DNA of 64,000 nucleotides from Pseudonocardia oceani (GTDB lineage Bacteria > Actinomycetota > Actinomycetes > Mycobacteriales > Pseudonocardiaceae), in the NCBI RefSeq assembly GCF_019263585.2, contig NZ_JADQDF010000001.1:4030001-4094000 (forward strand), given 5' to 3'. The notes beneath the pieces were generated by a model that was not told the DNA's origin, ran no database searches, and saw only the letters and a list, made by a program, of their open reading frames with translations. Below, piece by piece: positions 49,148-57,969 of the stretch. The number at the start of each line of letters is the position of its first letter. The stretch's first letter is position 1. A program made the position numbers and the translations under genes.

Positions 49148-51328
49148 GTGACCGAGATTGCCGGCGCGGTGGGCGTGACCGCCGTCGCGGCCACGGAGCT
49201 GCCGCAGGTCCTGCACGGGGCTCCCGCGGCCGTCCTCATGATCGACCTGAAGAGCCGGGAAGTGGTGTACGCCAACGCCGCCGCCATCGAGCTCACGGGT
49301 GACCGCGTGCGTCTCCCCGTCGACGTCGACGACTGGGGCGACGCCGCCGGCCTCACCGACCTGGGCGGCCGACGGATGAGCGAGACGCAGTCGCCGCTCT
49401 CGCTCGTGGCGTCGGGCGTGCCCGTGGCGGGGGAGCCGGTGGCCGTCCACGACGCCGCCCGGCGGGGCTCCACGGCGACCGCCGAACAGCGCGAGGCCAG
49501 CGAGGGCCGGTTGCTGTGGGTCACCGGCTTCGGGCTGGCGGGCACCGCGCCGGTCGCGCCGGAGGCCGCGTCGCTGGAGTCGCGGGCGCTCGTGGTGTTC
49601 CTCCAGCTCTCGGGCACCGAGCACGGCGACCGCCGGCACCTCGAGGTGCTGCGCGACCGCGCCGTCGTCGCCACCGAGATGTCGTTCACGATCACCGACC
49701 CGCGCCAGCCCGACGACCCGCTCATCTGGGTCAACCCCTCGTTCACCCGGCTCACCGGCTACACCCACGACGACGTCGTGGGCCGCAACTGCCGGCTGCT
49801 GCAGGGGCCCAACACCGACCGGTCGAGCGTCGCGCAGATCGCCGACGCCCTGCGGCGCCGCGAGCCGATCACCTCGGTGCTGCTCAACTACCGCAAGGAC
49901 GGCACCGCCTACTGGAACCAGGTGTCCATCTCCCCGGTCTTCGACGGCTCGGGCGAGCTGGTCAACTTCGTGGGCGTGCAGAACGACGTCACCGAGCGCG
50001 TGATCGTCGAGCAGGAGCGCAGCGCGGCGCTGGCCGACGCGGAGGCCAGCCGCAGCCAGCTGCGCCTGCTGGCCGAGGCCACGACGCAGATGACCGAGGC
50101 CCTCGACGTCACCGACGCGTGCGCCCGCCTGGCCCGGATCGTCGTGCCGCAGCTCGCCGACCTCTGCGCGGTCGACCTCATCGACCGGCCCGGCGGCGCG
50201 CCGACCCGGGTGGCGGTGGCGGCCCGCGACCGCGGCGACGAGGAACGCCTGCGCCGCATGGCCGTGCTGCGCGACTACCGCCCCGGTGGGGGCAGCTCCA
50301 CGGGCCGCGTGCTGGCGGGGGAGCCGCCGCAGCTGATCTCCGAGCTGCCCGACACGGGCGCCGAGCGGCACCCCGGCGACCCGGCGCCGGCCGCGGTCTA
50401 CGACGAGCTGCGGCTGCGCTCGGCGATGGTCGTGCCGGTGCGGGCGCGCGGGCGCGTGCTCGGCACGCTGACGCTGCTCACGCAACTGCCCTACGGCCGC
50501 CGCTACGGCTCCCGCGACCTGCACCTGGCCGTCGACCTCGCCGGCCGGGCCGGGCTGACGGTCGACAACGCGCGGCTCTACGAGGTCGAGCACGCCGCCG
50601 CGGCCACGCTGCAGCGCAGCCTGCTGCCGGTGGTGCCCGACGTCGACGGGCTGCAGGTGGCGGCCCGCTACCTCGTCGGCGCCGACGGCAACCAGATCGG
50701 CGGCGACTGGTACGACCTGCTGCCGCTGCCCGACGGCGCCGTCGGCATCGCGGTGGGCGACGTCGTCGGCCACGACCTCGCGGCCGCCGCGGCGATGGGC
50801 CAGCTGCGCGGTGTCGTGCGCTCCTACGCCTGGGAGGGCCGCGGGCCCGGCTCGGTGCTCGACCGCTGCGACCAGCTCGTGCAGGGCCTGGAGATGGCCG
50901 CGATGGCCACCGCGTTCTACGCCCGCATCGAGCCGGCGGGCGGCGACGGCGCGCGCACGGTCCGCTACGCCAACGCCGGGCACCCGGCCCCGCTGCTGCT
51001 CGGCCCCGACGGCAGCCTGCGCCGCCTCGACGAGCAGCGCTCGCCGATGATCGGGGCGGTGCCGACGTTCGGCCGCTCGTCGGGCCGCGTGCGCTCCGAG
51101 GCCGAGCTGCGGTGCCCGCCCGGATCGGTCCTGCTGCTCTACACCGACGGGCTCACCGACATGGCGGGCGAGGACGCCGACGAGCGCACCGACCTGCTGG
51201 AGCGCACGGTGCGTGAGCAGCCGGCCGGCCTGGGCGCGGAGGCGCTGGTGGAGCGGGTGCTCGAGGCGTGCGCCCCCAGCCGGCTCACCGACGACGTCGC
51301 GCTGCTCGCCGTGCGGATGGCCGACTGA
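49148..51328 (+). CDS. LOV-GAF-SpoIIE protein phosphatase (blue-light-type PP2C)
   Basis: A 726-residue protein. PAS-like about 20-75; LOV about 170-290 with the flavin loop GRNCRLLQGPNTD, whose Cys (about 215) forms the photo-adduct, plus LNYRKDGTAYWNQ and FVGVQNDVTER; GAF about 305-455; SpoIIE PP2C phosphatase about 475-726 with GGDWYDLLPL, VGDVVGHDLAAA, YANAGHPAPLLL and LLYTDGLTD. It should dephosphorylate STAS antagonists to release SigF, in response to blue light or flavin redox. GTG 49148 is preferred over ATG 49139 because TACGAT (49135-49140) lies 7 nt upstream and overlaps that ATG. It is divergent from the STAS-sigF cluster. Confidence 0.92.
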   Translation: MTEIAGAVGVTAVAATELPQVLHGAPAAVLMIDLKSREVVYANAAAIELTGDRVRLPVDVDDWGDAAGLTDLGGRRMSETQSPLSLVASGVPVAGEPVAVHDAARRGSTATAEQREASEGRLLWVTGFGLAGTAPVAPEAASLESRALVVFLQLSGTEHGDRRHLEVLRDRAVVATEMSFTITDPRQPDDPLIWVNPSFTRLTGYTHDDVVGRNCRLLQGPNTDRSSVAQIADALRRREPITSVLLNYRKDGTAYWNQVSISPVFDGSGELVNFVGVQNDVTERVIVEQERSAALADAEASRSQLRLLAEATTQMTEALDVTDACARLARIVVPQLADLCAVDLIDRPGGAPTRVAVAARDRGDEERLRRMAVLRDYRPGGGSSTGRVLAGEPPQLISELPDTGAERHPGDPAPAAVYDELRLRSAMVVPVRARGRVLGTLTLLTQLPYGRRYGSRDLHLAVDLAGRAGLTVDNARLYEVEHAAAATLQRSLLPVVPDVDGLQVAARYLVGADGNQIGGDWYDLLPLPDGAVGIAVGDVVGHDLAAAAAMGQLRGVVRSYAWEGRGPGSVLDRCDQLVQGLEMAAMATAFYARIEPAGGDGARTVRYANAGHPAPLLLGPDGSLRRLDEQRSPMIGAVPTFGRSSGRVRSEAELRCPPGSVLLLYTDGLTDMAGEDADERTDLLERTVREQPAGLGAEALVERVLEACAPSRLTDDVALLAVRMAD

Positions 51329-51556
51329 CCGGTCGTCGGCCGGGCGCGCTGGTGATCGACACGGCGCCGGACGGAACGATCACGCATCGTCACCGGTTCG
51401 GGTGTTACGGCGTGATGAACCGGCCGCTCGGAGATCGCGCGGGGCCGCTGGGCGTATGCGCCCGTGCACGGTGCACGCACCGCGGTGCGACACGGTTCAC
51501 TCGTCCCCGAAAGGCCCAGCGGCGAGCGCCGGGGGCCGCGGCGGGAGGGCAAGAGG

Positions 51557-52156
51557 ATGGTGGCGGTTCCGGTCGGCGGGTTCCCCCTGCCGCAGAGCCC
51601 GTCCGTCGCGGAGCGGACGGTGCGGCCGGTCACGGAGCGGCGGTTCGTGGCCGTGTCCGTGTGCACCGTCGAGCTGCTGCGCCCCGGCTCCGACCTCGTG
51701 CGCCTGCTGGAGGGCGGCGGCCCGGCCGACCTGCTCGTGGCCTGCGACGACGCACCCGCCGCCGCCTTCGCGCCCCTGGGCGTCCTCGGGGTGGGCGACG
51801 CCGTGCTGCTCGACGACCACGACGACGGCGACCTCGAGGACGACGAGGACGACGACCGCGACGCCCTGCGCACCAGGGCCGCGGAGCTGGGGCTGCCCGA
51901 CCTCGGGGTGCACCGCCTCGGCCTGCGCACCCCGATGCCGCCGACCGCGGAGGCCGACCTCGTGGCCGCGATCAGCGAGCTGGTCGGGTTCGACCCCGAG
52001 CCGGGGCTCTACCTGCTCGGGCCGGCCGTCGAGCCGGGCCGTGCGGGCGCCGAGCGGGCCGCCGTCGATCGGGCCGTGCAGCGCGTCGCGCAGGTCTACG
52101 GGATCCCGCTGCTGCGCTACCGCTGCCACGAGCTCACGGTCGTCGACGCCGACTGA
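51557..52156 (+). CDS. Uncharacterised acidic protein in the stress cluster
   Basis: A 199-residue protein from ATG 51557 with GGGAGG upstream. N-terminal MVAVPVGGFPLPQSP, a hydrophobic strand (FVAVSVCTVELL), a run of about 20 mostly Asp/Glu residues near position 85-100, and a C-terminal globular part ending ELTVVDAD. No known domain is recognised and there is no signal peptide or membrane span. It sits between the LOV phosphatase and dps on the same strand, so a stress role is plausible but unproven. Confidence 0.7.
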   Translation: MVAVPVGGFPLPQSPSVAERTVRPVTERRFVAVSVCTVELLRPGSDLVRLLEGGGPADLLVACDDAPAAAFAPLGVLGVGDAVLLDDHDDGDLEDDEDDDRDALRTRAAELGLPDLGVHRLGLRTPMPPTAEADLVAAISELVGFDPEPGLYLLGPAVEPGRAGAERAAVDRAVQRVAQVYGIPLLRYRCHELTVVDAD

Positions 52157-52261
52157 GGTCCTGGTCACGGCGGCGCCGGGGCGCGCGCCGGCGGAATGTC
52201 CGGGCCCGGAGGAGTGTTGTACGGATCGATGATCCGCACCGACACCACGGAGGAAATCGCG

Positions 52262-52762
52262 ATGACCGCGTCCCCGACGCACCCGATCCCCAGCACGCTC
52301 GACGACACCGCTCGCGACATCACCGGGGCGGCCCTGCAGGCGACGCTGGTCGACATGGTCGACCTCTCCCTGATCGCGAAGCAGGCGCACTGGAACCTGG
52401 TCGGCCGCCAGTTCCACGACGTCCACCTGCACCTCGACGAGCTCGTCGACACCGCCCGGCAGTTCTCCGACACCGTGGCCGAGCGCGCGGCCGCCGTCGG
52501 CGTCTCGCCGGACGGGCGCGCCGCCACCGTCGCCGCCACGAGCGGCGTGGCCGCCCCGCAGGCCGGCTGGGTGAACGACCGCGACGTGATCGCGCAGGTG
52601 TTCGAGGCCCTCGACGGCGTCGTCGGCCGGCTGCGCCCGCGCATCGAGGAGACCGACAAGACCGACCCGGTGACACAGGACCTGTTCATCGGGATGGTCG
52701 GCGAGCTCGAGAAGGCCCGCTGGATGTGGCAGGCCCAGAACATCGGCTACCAGAACAGCTGA
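52262..52762 (+). CDS. dps: Dps family ferritin-like DNA-binding protein
   Basis: A 166-residue ferritin-fold protein with the Dps ferroxidase segment KQAHWNLVGRQFHDVHLHLD (His 43, His 55, Asp 59) and a C-terminal WMWQAQN helix. It stores iron and protects DNA during stress. ATG with GGAGGAAA upstream. It is followed by a strong hairpin. Its position in the SigF/LOV cluster fits a stress regulon. Confidence 0.95.
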   Translation: MTASPTHPIPSTLDDTARDITGAALQATLVDMVDLSLIAKQAHWNLVGRQFHDVHLHLDELVDTARQFSDTVAERAAAVGVSPDGRAATVAATSGVAAPQAGWVNDRDVIAQVFEALDGVVGRLRPRIEETDKTDPVTQDLFIGMVGELEKARWMWQAQNIGYQNS

Positions 52763-52799
52763 CCGCCGCAGGACGGCCCAGCAGCACAGCAGGACGAGA

Positions 52800-52834
52800 G
52801 AGGACGGCCCACCCCCCGCGGGTGGGCCGTCCTC
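52800..52834. terminator. Bidirectional hairpin between dps and whiB
   Basis: A perfect 15-bp stem (52800-52814 and 52820-52834) with a 5-nt loop between convergent genes ending at 52762 and 52874. Confidence 0.85.
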
Positions 52835-52873
52835 GTTCTCGGGGCTCCCGCTCGCGCGGGGGCCGTCACGGCG

Positions 52874-53167
52874 TCAGCTGGCGAGCGGGATGCCGCGCTG
52901 CTCCAGGATGACGCGGCGCTCGGCCTCGGCGAGACCGCCCCAGACGCCGAAGGGCTCGCGGGTCTGCAGGGCGAACTCCCGGCACATGTCGATGACGGGG
53001 CACCGGTGGCAGACCGCCTTGGCCTGCGCGGTGCGGCGCGCGCGCGACGGGTTCCGCTCTCCGTCCGGGTGGAAGAACGTGGCGCTGTCCATGCCACGGC
53101 ACGAGCCGAGGCGCTGCCACTGCCAGGCGTGGTCCATCGGACCGGGGAGCCGGGAAACGTCGCTCAT
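52874..53167 (-). CDS. WhiB-family iron-sulfur transcriptional regulator
   Basis: A 97-residue protein with four cysteines (23, 53, 56, 62: SCRG, then VCHRCPVIDMC) for a 4Fe-4S cluster, the GVWGG turn at 74-78 and a basic C-terminus for DNA or sigma binding. It probably responds to redox or nitric oxide. The start chosen is ATG (MSDVSRLP); upstream in-frame sequence looks intergenic. Which WhiB subtype it is cannot be fixed. Confidence 0.93.
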   Translation of the reverse strand: MSDVSRLPGPMDHAWQWQRLGSCRGMDSATFFHPDGERNPSRARRTAQAKAVCHRCPVIDMCREFALQTREPFGVWGGLAEAERRVILEQRGIPLAS

Positions 53168-53308
53168 CGCGGGAGTCACCTCACATACGTCCGTGCCCGG
53201 GCGGACCGGGCGATCGGAGCACTGATTCCCGGGACCGCCGCCGACCAAACGCGGGACGCGGCGAAGCGTCCCCTGTGTGACGCAGATCACGCCCCCCGGA
53301 GGGGCGTC

Positions 53309-53722
53309 TCAGGTGGCGGCGAGCGCGTCGTCCAGGTTCTCGTGGATGTCGAACAGCGGCACCAGGCCGGCGATCGTCAGCGGCCGCAGGACGCGCCGTG
53401 CGGTGCAGGCCAGACGCAGTTCGACGCCCGCGGCGTGGGCCGACTCGCGCACCTCGATGAGCGCGGCGAGGCCGCTCGTGCCCAGGAACGTGACGCCGTC
53501 GAGGGCGAGGACGACCAGTTCGGTGCCGGCGTCCGGTTCGAACTGCTCCAGGACGGCTGCACGCAGCTGCGGCGACGTCAGCATGTCGACCTCACCGCCG
53601 ACCTCGATGACGACCTGCCCGCTCCCCGCGGCACGGGTCGTCAGGGTGATCTGGTCGTCCGCGTCCCCGCCGCGACGGATCGGGGCGGGGTCGGGGGTCG
53701 GGGTCTCACGCGTCTCGGACAT
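53309..53722 (-). CDS. STAS-domain anti-sigma factor antagonist (second)
   Basis: A 137-residue STAS protein: VVIEVGGEVDMLTSPQLRAA and LALDGVTFLGTSGLAALIEV. The usual phospho-acceptor position is Thr rather than Ser in this copy (TSG). ATG follows TACCGT by 8 nt (leaderless pattern). It lies between whiB and selB and probably feeds the SigF switch or a parallel one. Confidence 0.88.
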   Translation of the reverse strand: MSETRETPTPDPAPIRRGGDADDQITLTTRAAGSGQVVIEVGGEVDMLTSPQLRAAVLEQFEPDAGTELVVLALDGVTFLGTSGLAALIEVRESAHAAGVELRLACTARRVLRPLTIAGLVPLFDIHENLDDALAAT

Positions 53723-53728
53723 CGCCGC

Positions 53729-55564
53729 TCACGGTAGGGCTCCGGGGGGCGCGATGCCACCGGGGGCGCGCAGTCGGTGGGCACCGTCATCCCCCCGGAC
53801 GGTGCGTCCGGTCCGGGCCAGCAGCTCCAGCAGCGGTACCACGACCCTCCGGCTGGTGCCCAGCGCCTGCCGCGCCTGGCTCGCCGTGAACTCCCCGGGG
53901 AGGTCGGCGAGGGCCTCCACGGCGCGGTCGTCGGCCCCTGCGAGGAGCACCACGCCGTCGGCGACGCGCAGCACCTCGCCCGCCCGCACGAGCGCCGCGA
54001 GCTCCCGCGGGCCGAGGCCGAGCTCGACGAGGCGGCCGGCGTCGGGCGCGGCGAACGGGGCGTCGGCGAGGTCGGCGCGCAGCCGGTCCAGCGCGGTGAC
54101 GAGCGCGGGCGCGAGGGCCCCGGTACGGGCCCGGGCGACGCGCCCGTCGCGGTGCGCGAGTCCGGGTGCGGCGGCGAGCACGGCGTCGAGCAGCCGGGCG
54201 TCGGGCAGCCCGGCCGCGCGCCGGGCCGCCTCGGTGGGCAGGCCGGGGTCGAGCGGGTCGGCGCGGTCGTGGGCGTCGACGGCCTCGGCGAGCGCGCGGG
54301 CGGCCGCGGCGGCGTGCTCCGGGTCGACCAGCCAGCCGCCGGGGGCGGGGCCGAGGCCGGCGACCGGCACCCCCATCGCGGCCAGCTCCGCGCGGCGCAC
54401 GACCCCGCGCCGGCGCAGCTCGGCGGCCGGGTCGGGCTCGGCGTCCATCGTGGCCAGCTCGGCGGCCCGCGCGGCGGCGGCCCCGCGGCGGCGCAGCTCG
54501 GGCGGGCGGACATCGAGGACGGTGATGCCGGCGCGCACGCGACGGCGGCCGGGGTCGCGCAGCACCGCGCGGTCGCCCACGCGCAGCGGCAGCGGGTGCC
54601 GCAGCCGCAGCCGCACGGTGTCGGCCCCGAGCGGGCGGACGCGGGCGGCCACCGCGGCCGAGCCGATGTGCAGGACGAGCTCGCGCGGCAGCCCGCCGTC
54701 GGAACCGCCGTCCGACCTGTCGTCGGCCGTGTCGTGGGTCGGGTGCAGGCGGACGTCGACGGTGGTCACGGGCAGCCACGCGCCGCCGGTGAGCAGCGCG
54801 CCGCCGCGGGTGACGGCCTCGCGCGGCACCCCGCGCAGGTTCACCGCCACCCGGCTCACCCCGCGCGCCTCGTCGACGGGCGCACCCAGGCTCTGCAGCC
54901 CGCGCACGGTGACGCGGCGCGCGCCCCCTCCGCCGGCGAGCTCGAGCTCGTCGCCGACGCGCAGCCGCCCGCCGGGCAGCGTCCCGGTGACGACGGTCCC
55001 GGCCCCGCGCACGGTGAAGGCGCGATCGACCCAGAGCCGGACGTCCGCGGCGTCGTCGGCGGCGGGCAGGCGGGCGACGAGCGACCCGAGCGCGGCGCGC
55101 AGCGCGTCGGTCCCGGCGCCGGTGCGGGCGGAGACGGCGACGTCGGGGATCCCGGCCAGCGGCGTGCCCGCCAGGTGCGTGCGGGCGTCGTCGAGGGCGA
55201 GGTCGGGCTCCATGAGGTCGCTGCGGGTGATCACCAGCAGCCCGTCGCGGACGCCGAGGGCGACGAGCGCGTCGAGGTGCTCGGCCGACTGCGGCATCCA
55301 GCCCTCGTCGGCGGCAACGACGAGCAGCACCGCCGGGACCGGTCCGACCCCGGCGAGCATGGTCGTGACGAACCGCTCGTGGCCCGGCACGTCGACGAAG
55401 GCGACGGCGCCGGCCGCGCCGAGGTCGGTCCAGGCGAAGCCCAGGTCGATCGTCATGCCGCGGCGCTTCTCCTCGGCGAAGCGGTCCGGCTCCATCCCGG
55501 TGAGCGCGCGGACCAGCGTCGACTTGCCGTGGTCGACGTGCCCGGCGGTGGCGATCACCTGCAC
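53729..55564 (-). CDS. selB: Selenocysteine-specific elongation factor SelB
   Basis: A 611-residue translational GTPase. G1 GHVDHGKST (8-16), switch I RGMTIDLGFAW, G3 DVPGHERF, G4 TRSD; then EF-Tu-like domains and C-terminal winged helices (for example ELRRRGVVRRAELAAMGVP) that bind the SECIS hairpin. It delivers Sec-tRNA to UGA codons. It overlaps the upstream selA by 10 nt. Length is typical of actinobacterial SelB. Confidence 0.95.
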   Translation of the reverse strand: MQVIATAGHVDHGKSTLVRALTGMEPDRFAEEKRRGMTIDLGFAWTDLGAAGAVAFVDVPGHERFVTTMLAGVGPVPAVLLVVAADEGWMPQSAEHLDALVALGVRDGLLVITRSDLMEPDLALDDARTHLAGTPLAGIPDVAVSARTGAGTDALRAALGSLVARLPAADDAADVRLWVDRAFTVRGAGTVVTGTLPGGRLRVGDELELAGGGGARRVTVRGLQSLGAPVDEARGVSRVAVNLRGVPREAVTRGGALLTGGAWLPVTTVDVRLHPTHDTADDRSDGGSDGGLPRELVLHIGSAAVAARVRPLGADTVRLRLRHPLPLRVGDRAVLRDPGRRRVRAGITVLDVRPPELRRRGAAAARAAELATMDAEPDPAAELRRRGVVRRAELAAMGVPVAGLGPAPGGWLVDPEHAAAAARALAEAVDAHDRADPLDPGLPTEAARRAAGLPDARLLDAVLAAAPGLAHRDGRVARARTGALAPALVTALDRLRADLADAPFAAPDAGRLVELGLGPRELAALVRAGEVLRVADGVVLLAGADDRAVEALADLPGEFTASQARQALGTSRRVVVPLLELLARTGRTVRGDDGAHRLRAPGGIAPPGALP

Positions 55565-56859
55565 GGCGCGCCCGCCACCGCCTCGGCCACGGCGTCGTCG
55601 GACTCCGGGGGGACCGCGCGCAGGTCGAGCAGGCAGCGCCCGTGCTCCAGTCGCCCCAGCACGGCCGGACGCCCGGCGCGCAGGGCCGCCGCGTAGGGCT
55701 CGGGCAGCGACAGCGCCGCGCTGGGCAGCGTGACGCCGGGCGCCCCGCCGCCGCCGACGGTCGACACGCTGTCGACGACCACCGCGTCGACGCCGGGCAG
55801 CCGTGCCGCCAGCGCCTCGGCGCGCGCGCGCAGCGAGGCCGCGTCGGCGTCGAGCGCGACCCGCACCGGCGGCACCGGGCCGCGCAGCGTGGCCTCGAGC
55901 GCGGCGAGGGTGAGCTTGTCGACGCGCACCGCGCGCGCCAGCGGGTGCCGCCGGATCCGCGCGACGAGCTCGGCGCCCGCTCCCGGCCCGCCGAGCAGCA
56001 GCCCGGCCTGCGGGCCGCCGAGCAGCTTGTCGCCCGAGGCGGTGACCAGCGCGGCGCCGCGGGCGAGCGTCGTGGCGGCGTCGGGCTCGTCGGGGAGCAG
56101 GGGGTGCGGGGCGAGCAGGCCCGACCCGATGTCGGCGACGACCGGCACGCCCAGCCCCGTCAGCTCGTCGATCTCGCAGGAACGCGTGAACCCGGTGACG
56201 ACGAAGTTGGACGGGTGCACCTTGAGCACGAACGCGGTGTCGGGGCCGACCGCGTCGGCGTAGTCGGCCGGGCTCACGCGGTTGGTGGTGCCGACCTCGT
56301 GCAGGCGCGCACCCGTGGACGTCAGCAGGTCGGGGATGCGGAACCCGGCGCCGATCTCGACCAGCTCCCCGCGGGCGATGACGATCTCCCGCCCGTCCCC
56401 GGCCAGCGCGGCGGCCACCATCGCGATCGCCGCGGCGCCGTTGTTGAGCACGTGCGCGGCCGCGGCGCCGGGGACGGCGGCGAGCAGGGCGTCGACGGTG
56501 GCGGCCCCGCGGGCGCCCCGGCCGCCGGTGGCGAGGTCGAGCTCGACGTCGCAGGCGCCCGCGGCGAGGTCGAGCGCCTCGCGGGCGGCGGCCGAGAGCG
56601 GCGCCCGGCCCAGGTTCGTGTGCAGCAGGACGCCGGTGGCGTTGACGACGGGCGTCAGCGACGCGGCGGCCGAGGGCAGGGCGGCCAGCGCGGCGCCGGG
56701 GACGTCGGCGGGCCCGATCTCGCCGCGGCGGGCGCGGTCCTGGGCGGCGACGACCGCGCCCTTGACCACCGCGCGCCCGAGCCGCCGGGCCGCGTCGGCG
56801 ACCGCGGGCTCCGCCAGGACGGTGTCGGTCCGCGGGACGAGGCGGCGGGCGTCGGTCAC
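55555..56859 (-). CDS. selA: L-seryl-tRNA(Sec) selenium transferase
   Basis: A 434-residue PLP enzyme: TPVVNATGVLLHTNLGRAPL, HVLNNGAAAIAMVAAAL, KVHPSNFVVTGF and TASGDKLLGGPQAG (PLP lysine). It converts Ser-tRNA(Sec) to Sec-tRNA using selenophosphate. The GTG start (VTDARRL) is chosen because TAGGGT lies 7 nt upstream inside the palindrome shared with selD. It forms an operon with selB. Confidence 0.95.
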   Translation of the reverse strand: MTDARRLVPRTDTVLAEPAVADAARRLGRAVVKGAVVAAQDRARRGEIGPADVPGAALAALPSAAASLTPVVNATGVLLHTNLGRAPLSAAAREALDLAAGACDVELDLATGGRGARGAATVDALLAAVPGAAAAHVLNNGAAAIAMVAAALAGDGREIVIARGELVEIGAGFRIPDLLTSTGARLHEVGTTNRVSPADYADAVGPDTAFVLKVHPSNFVVTGFTRSCEIDELTGLGVPVVADIGSGLLAPHPLLPDEPDAATTLARGAALVTASGDKLLGGPQAGLLLGGPGAGAELVARIRRHPLARAVRVDKLTLAALEATLRGPVPPVRVALDADAASLRARAEALAARLPGVDAVVVDSVSTVGGGGAPGVTLPSAALSLPEPYAAALRAGRPAVLGRLEHGRCLLDLRAVPPESDDAVAEAVAGAPCR

Positions 56860-56865
56860 GGGCGC

Positions 56866-56892
56866 CACCCTACGAGCGCCGCTCGTAGGGTG
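56866..56892. promoter_or_regulatory. Divergent selA/selD promoters in one 27-bp palindrome
   Basis: A perfect inverted repeat with 13-bp arms (56866-56878 and 56880-56892) around one base. Each arm carries TAGGGT reading outwards, 7 nt before the selA GTG and 6 nt before the selD ATG. Both transcripts would be leaderless, and one bound protein could block both. Confidence 0.6.
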
Positions 56893-56897
56893 CAGGC

Positions 56898-57923
56898 ATG
56901 TCCTCACGTCGGCTCACCGAGTTCAGCCACGGCGCGGGATGCGGGTGCAAGCTCGGGCCCGCACACGTCGCGGAGCTGCTCGCCACCCTGACCCCGCCCA
57001 CCTCGCCCGACCTGCTCGTCGGCACCGAGACCGGCGACGACGCCGCCGTCTGGCGTCTGGACGCCGACCGCGCGCTCGTCGCCACCACCGACTTCTTCAC
57101 CCCCGTCGTCGACGACGCCCGCACGTGGGGCCGGATCGCGGCGCAGAACGCGGTGTCGGACGTCTGGGCGATGGGCGGGCGGCCGCTGTTCGCGCTGAAC
57201 ATCGTGGCGTGGCCGCGCGACGACCTGCCGATGTCGCTGCTGGCCGAGGTGCTGGCCGGGGGCGCGGAGATCGGCGAGGAGAGCGGGTTCGCCGTGGTCG
57301 GCGGGCACAGCGTCGACGACCCGGAGCCCAAGTACGGCCTCGCCGTCGTCGGGGAGGTGCACCCGGACCGGATCCTCACCAACCGCGGGCTGCGCGACGG
57401 CGACGTCCTCGTCCTCACCAAGGCACTCGGCATCGGGATCGCGACGACGGCGATCAAGGCCGGCACCGCGTCCGCCGCGCTTGCCGGGGCGGCCGTCGCG
57501 TCGATGACGGCCTCCAACGGCCCGGCCGCCCGCGCGGCGGTCGACGCGGGCGCCACCGGCTGCACCGACGTCACCGGCTTCGGACTGCTCGGCCACCTGG
57601 CGAAGATGGCGGCGGCGTCCGGGGTGGACGCGGAGGTCGACGTCGGCGCCGTGCCGTTCCTCGACGGGGTCCGCGAGCTCGCCGCCGCAGGCACCGTGCC
57701 CGGCGGGTCGCGGCGCAACCGGGAGTGGGTGGCGCCGCAGGTGGACGCGGACGGGGCCGACGAGCTCGACGTCCTGGTGCTGGCCGACGCCCAGACCTCC
57801 GGCGGCCTGCTGTTCGGCGCGTCGCCGGAGCGGGCGGCGGAGGCGGTGGTGGCGCTGGGGGCCCCGGCCGCGGTGATCGGGAGGGTGCGGGCTGGGACCG
57901 GGCGGGTGCGGGTGGTGCGGTAG
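56898..57923 (+). CDS. selD: Selenide, water dikinase (selenophosphate synthetase)
   Basis: A 341-residue protein. SHGAGCGCKLGP contains the catalytic Cys 15 and Lys 18; the position that is selenocysteine in some organisms is Cys here. ETGDDAAVWRL, then ALVATTDFFTPVVDD, and NAVSDVWAMGG, GGHSVDDPEPKYG are standard ATP and metal motifs. It makes selenophosphate for SelA. It is divergent from selA-selB. Confidence 0.96.
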   Translation: MSSRRLTEFSHGAGCGCKLGPAHVAELLATLTPPTSPDLLVGTETGDDAAVWRLDADRALVATTDFFTPVVDDARTWGRIAAQNAVSDVWAMGGRPLFALNIVAWPRDDLPMSLLAEVLAGGAEIGEESGFAVVGGHSVDDPEPKYGLAVVGEVHPDRILTNRGLRDGDVLVLTKALGIGIATTAIKAGTASAALAGAAVASMTASNGPAARAAVDAGATGCTDVTGFGLLGHLAKMAAASGVDAEVDVGAVPFLDGVRELAAAGTVPGGSRRNREWVAPQVDADGADELDVLVLADAQTSGGLLFGASPERAAEAVVALGAPAAVIGRVRAGTGRVRVVR

Positions 57924-57969
57924 AGCGGGCCGCGCGGGCGGGTGGGGTGGAGCGGGCTAGCGTGCGGGT

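Noticed and set aside
53729..57923. SelD as a selenoprotein
   Set aside because: The relevant codon is Cys (GAGCGCK) and the frame has no internal TGA.
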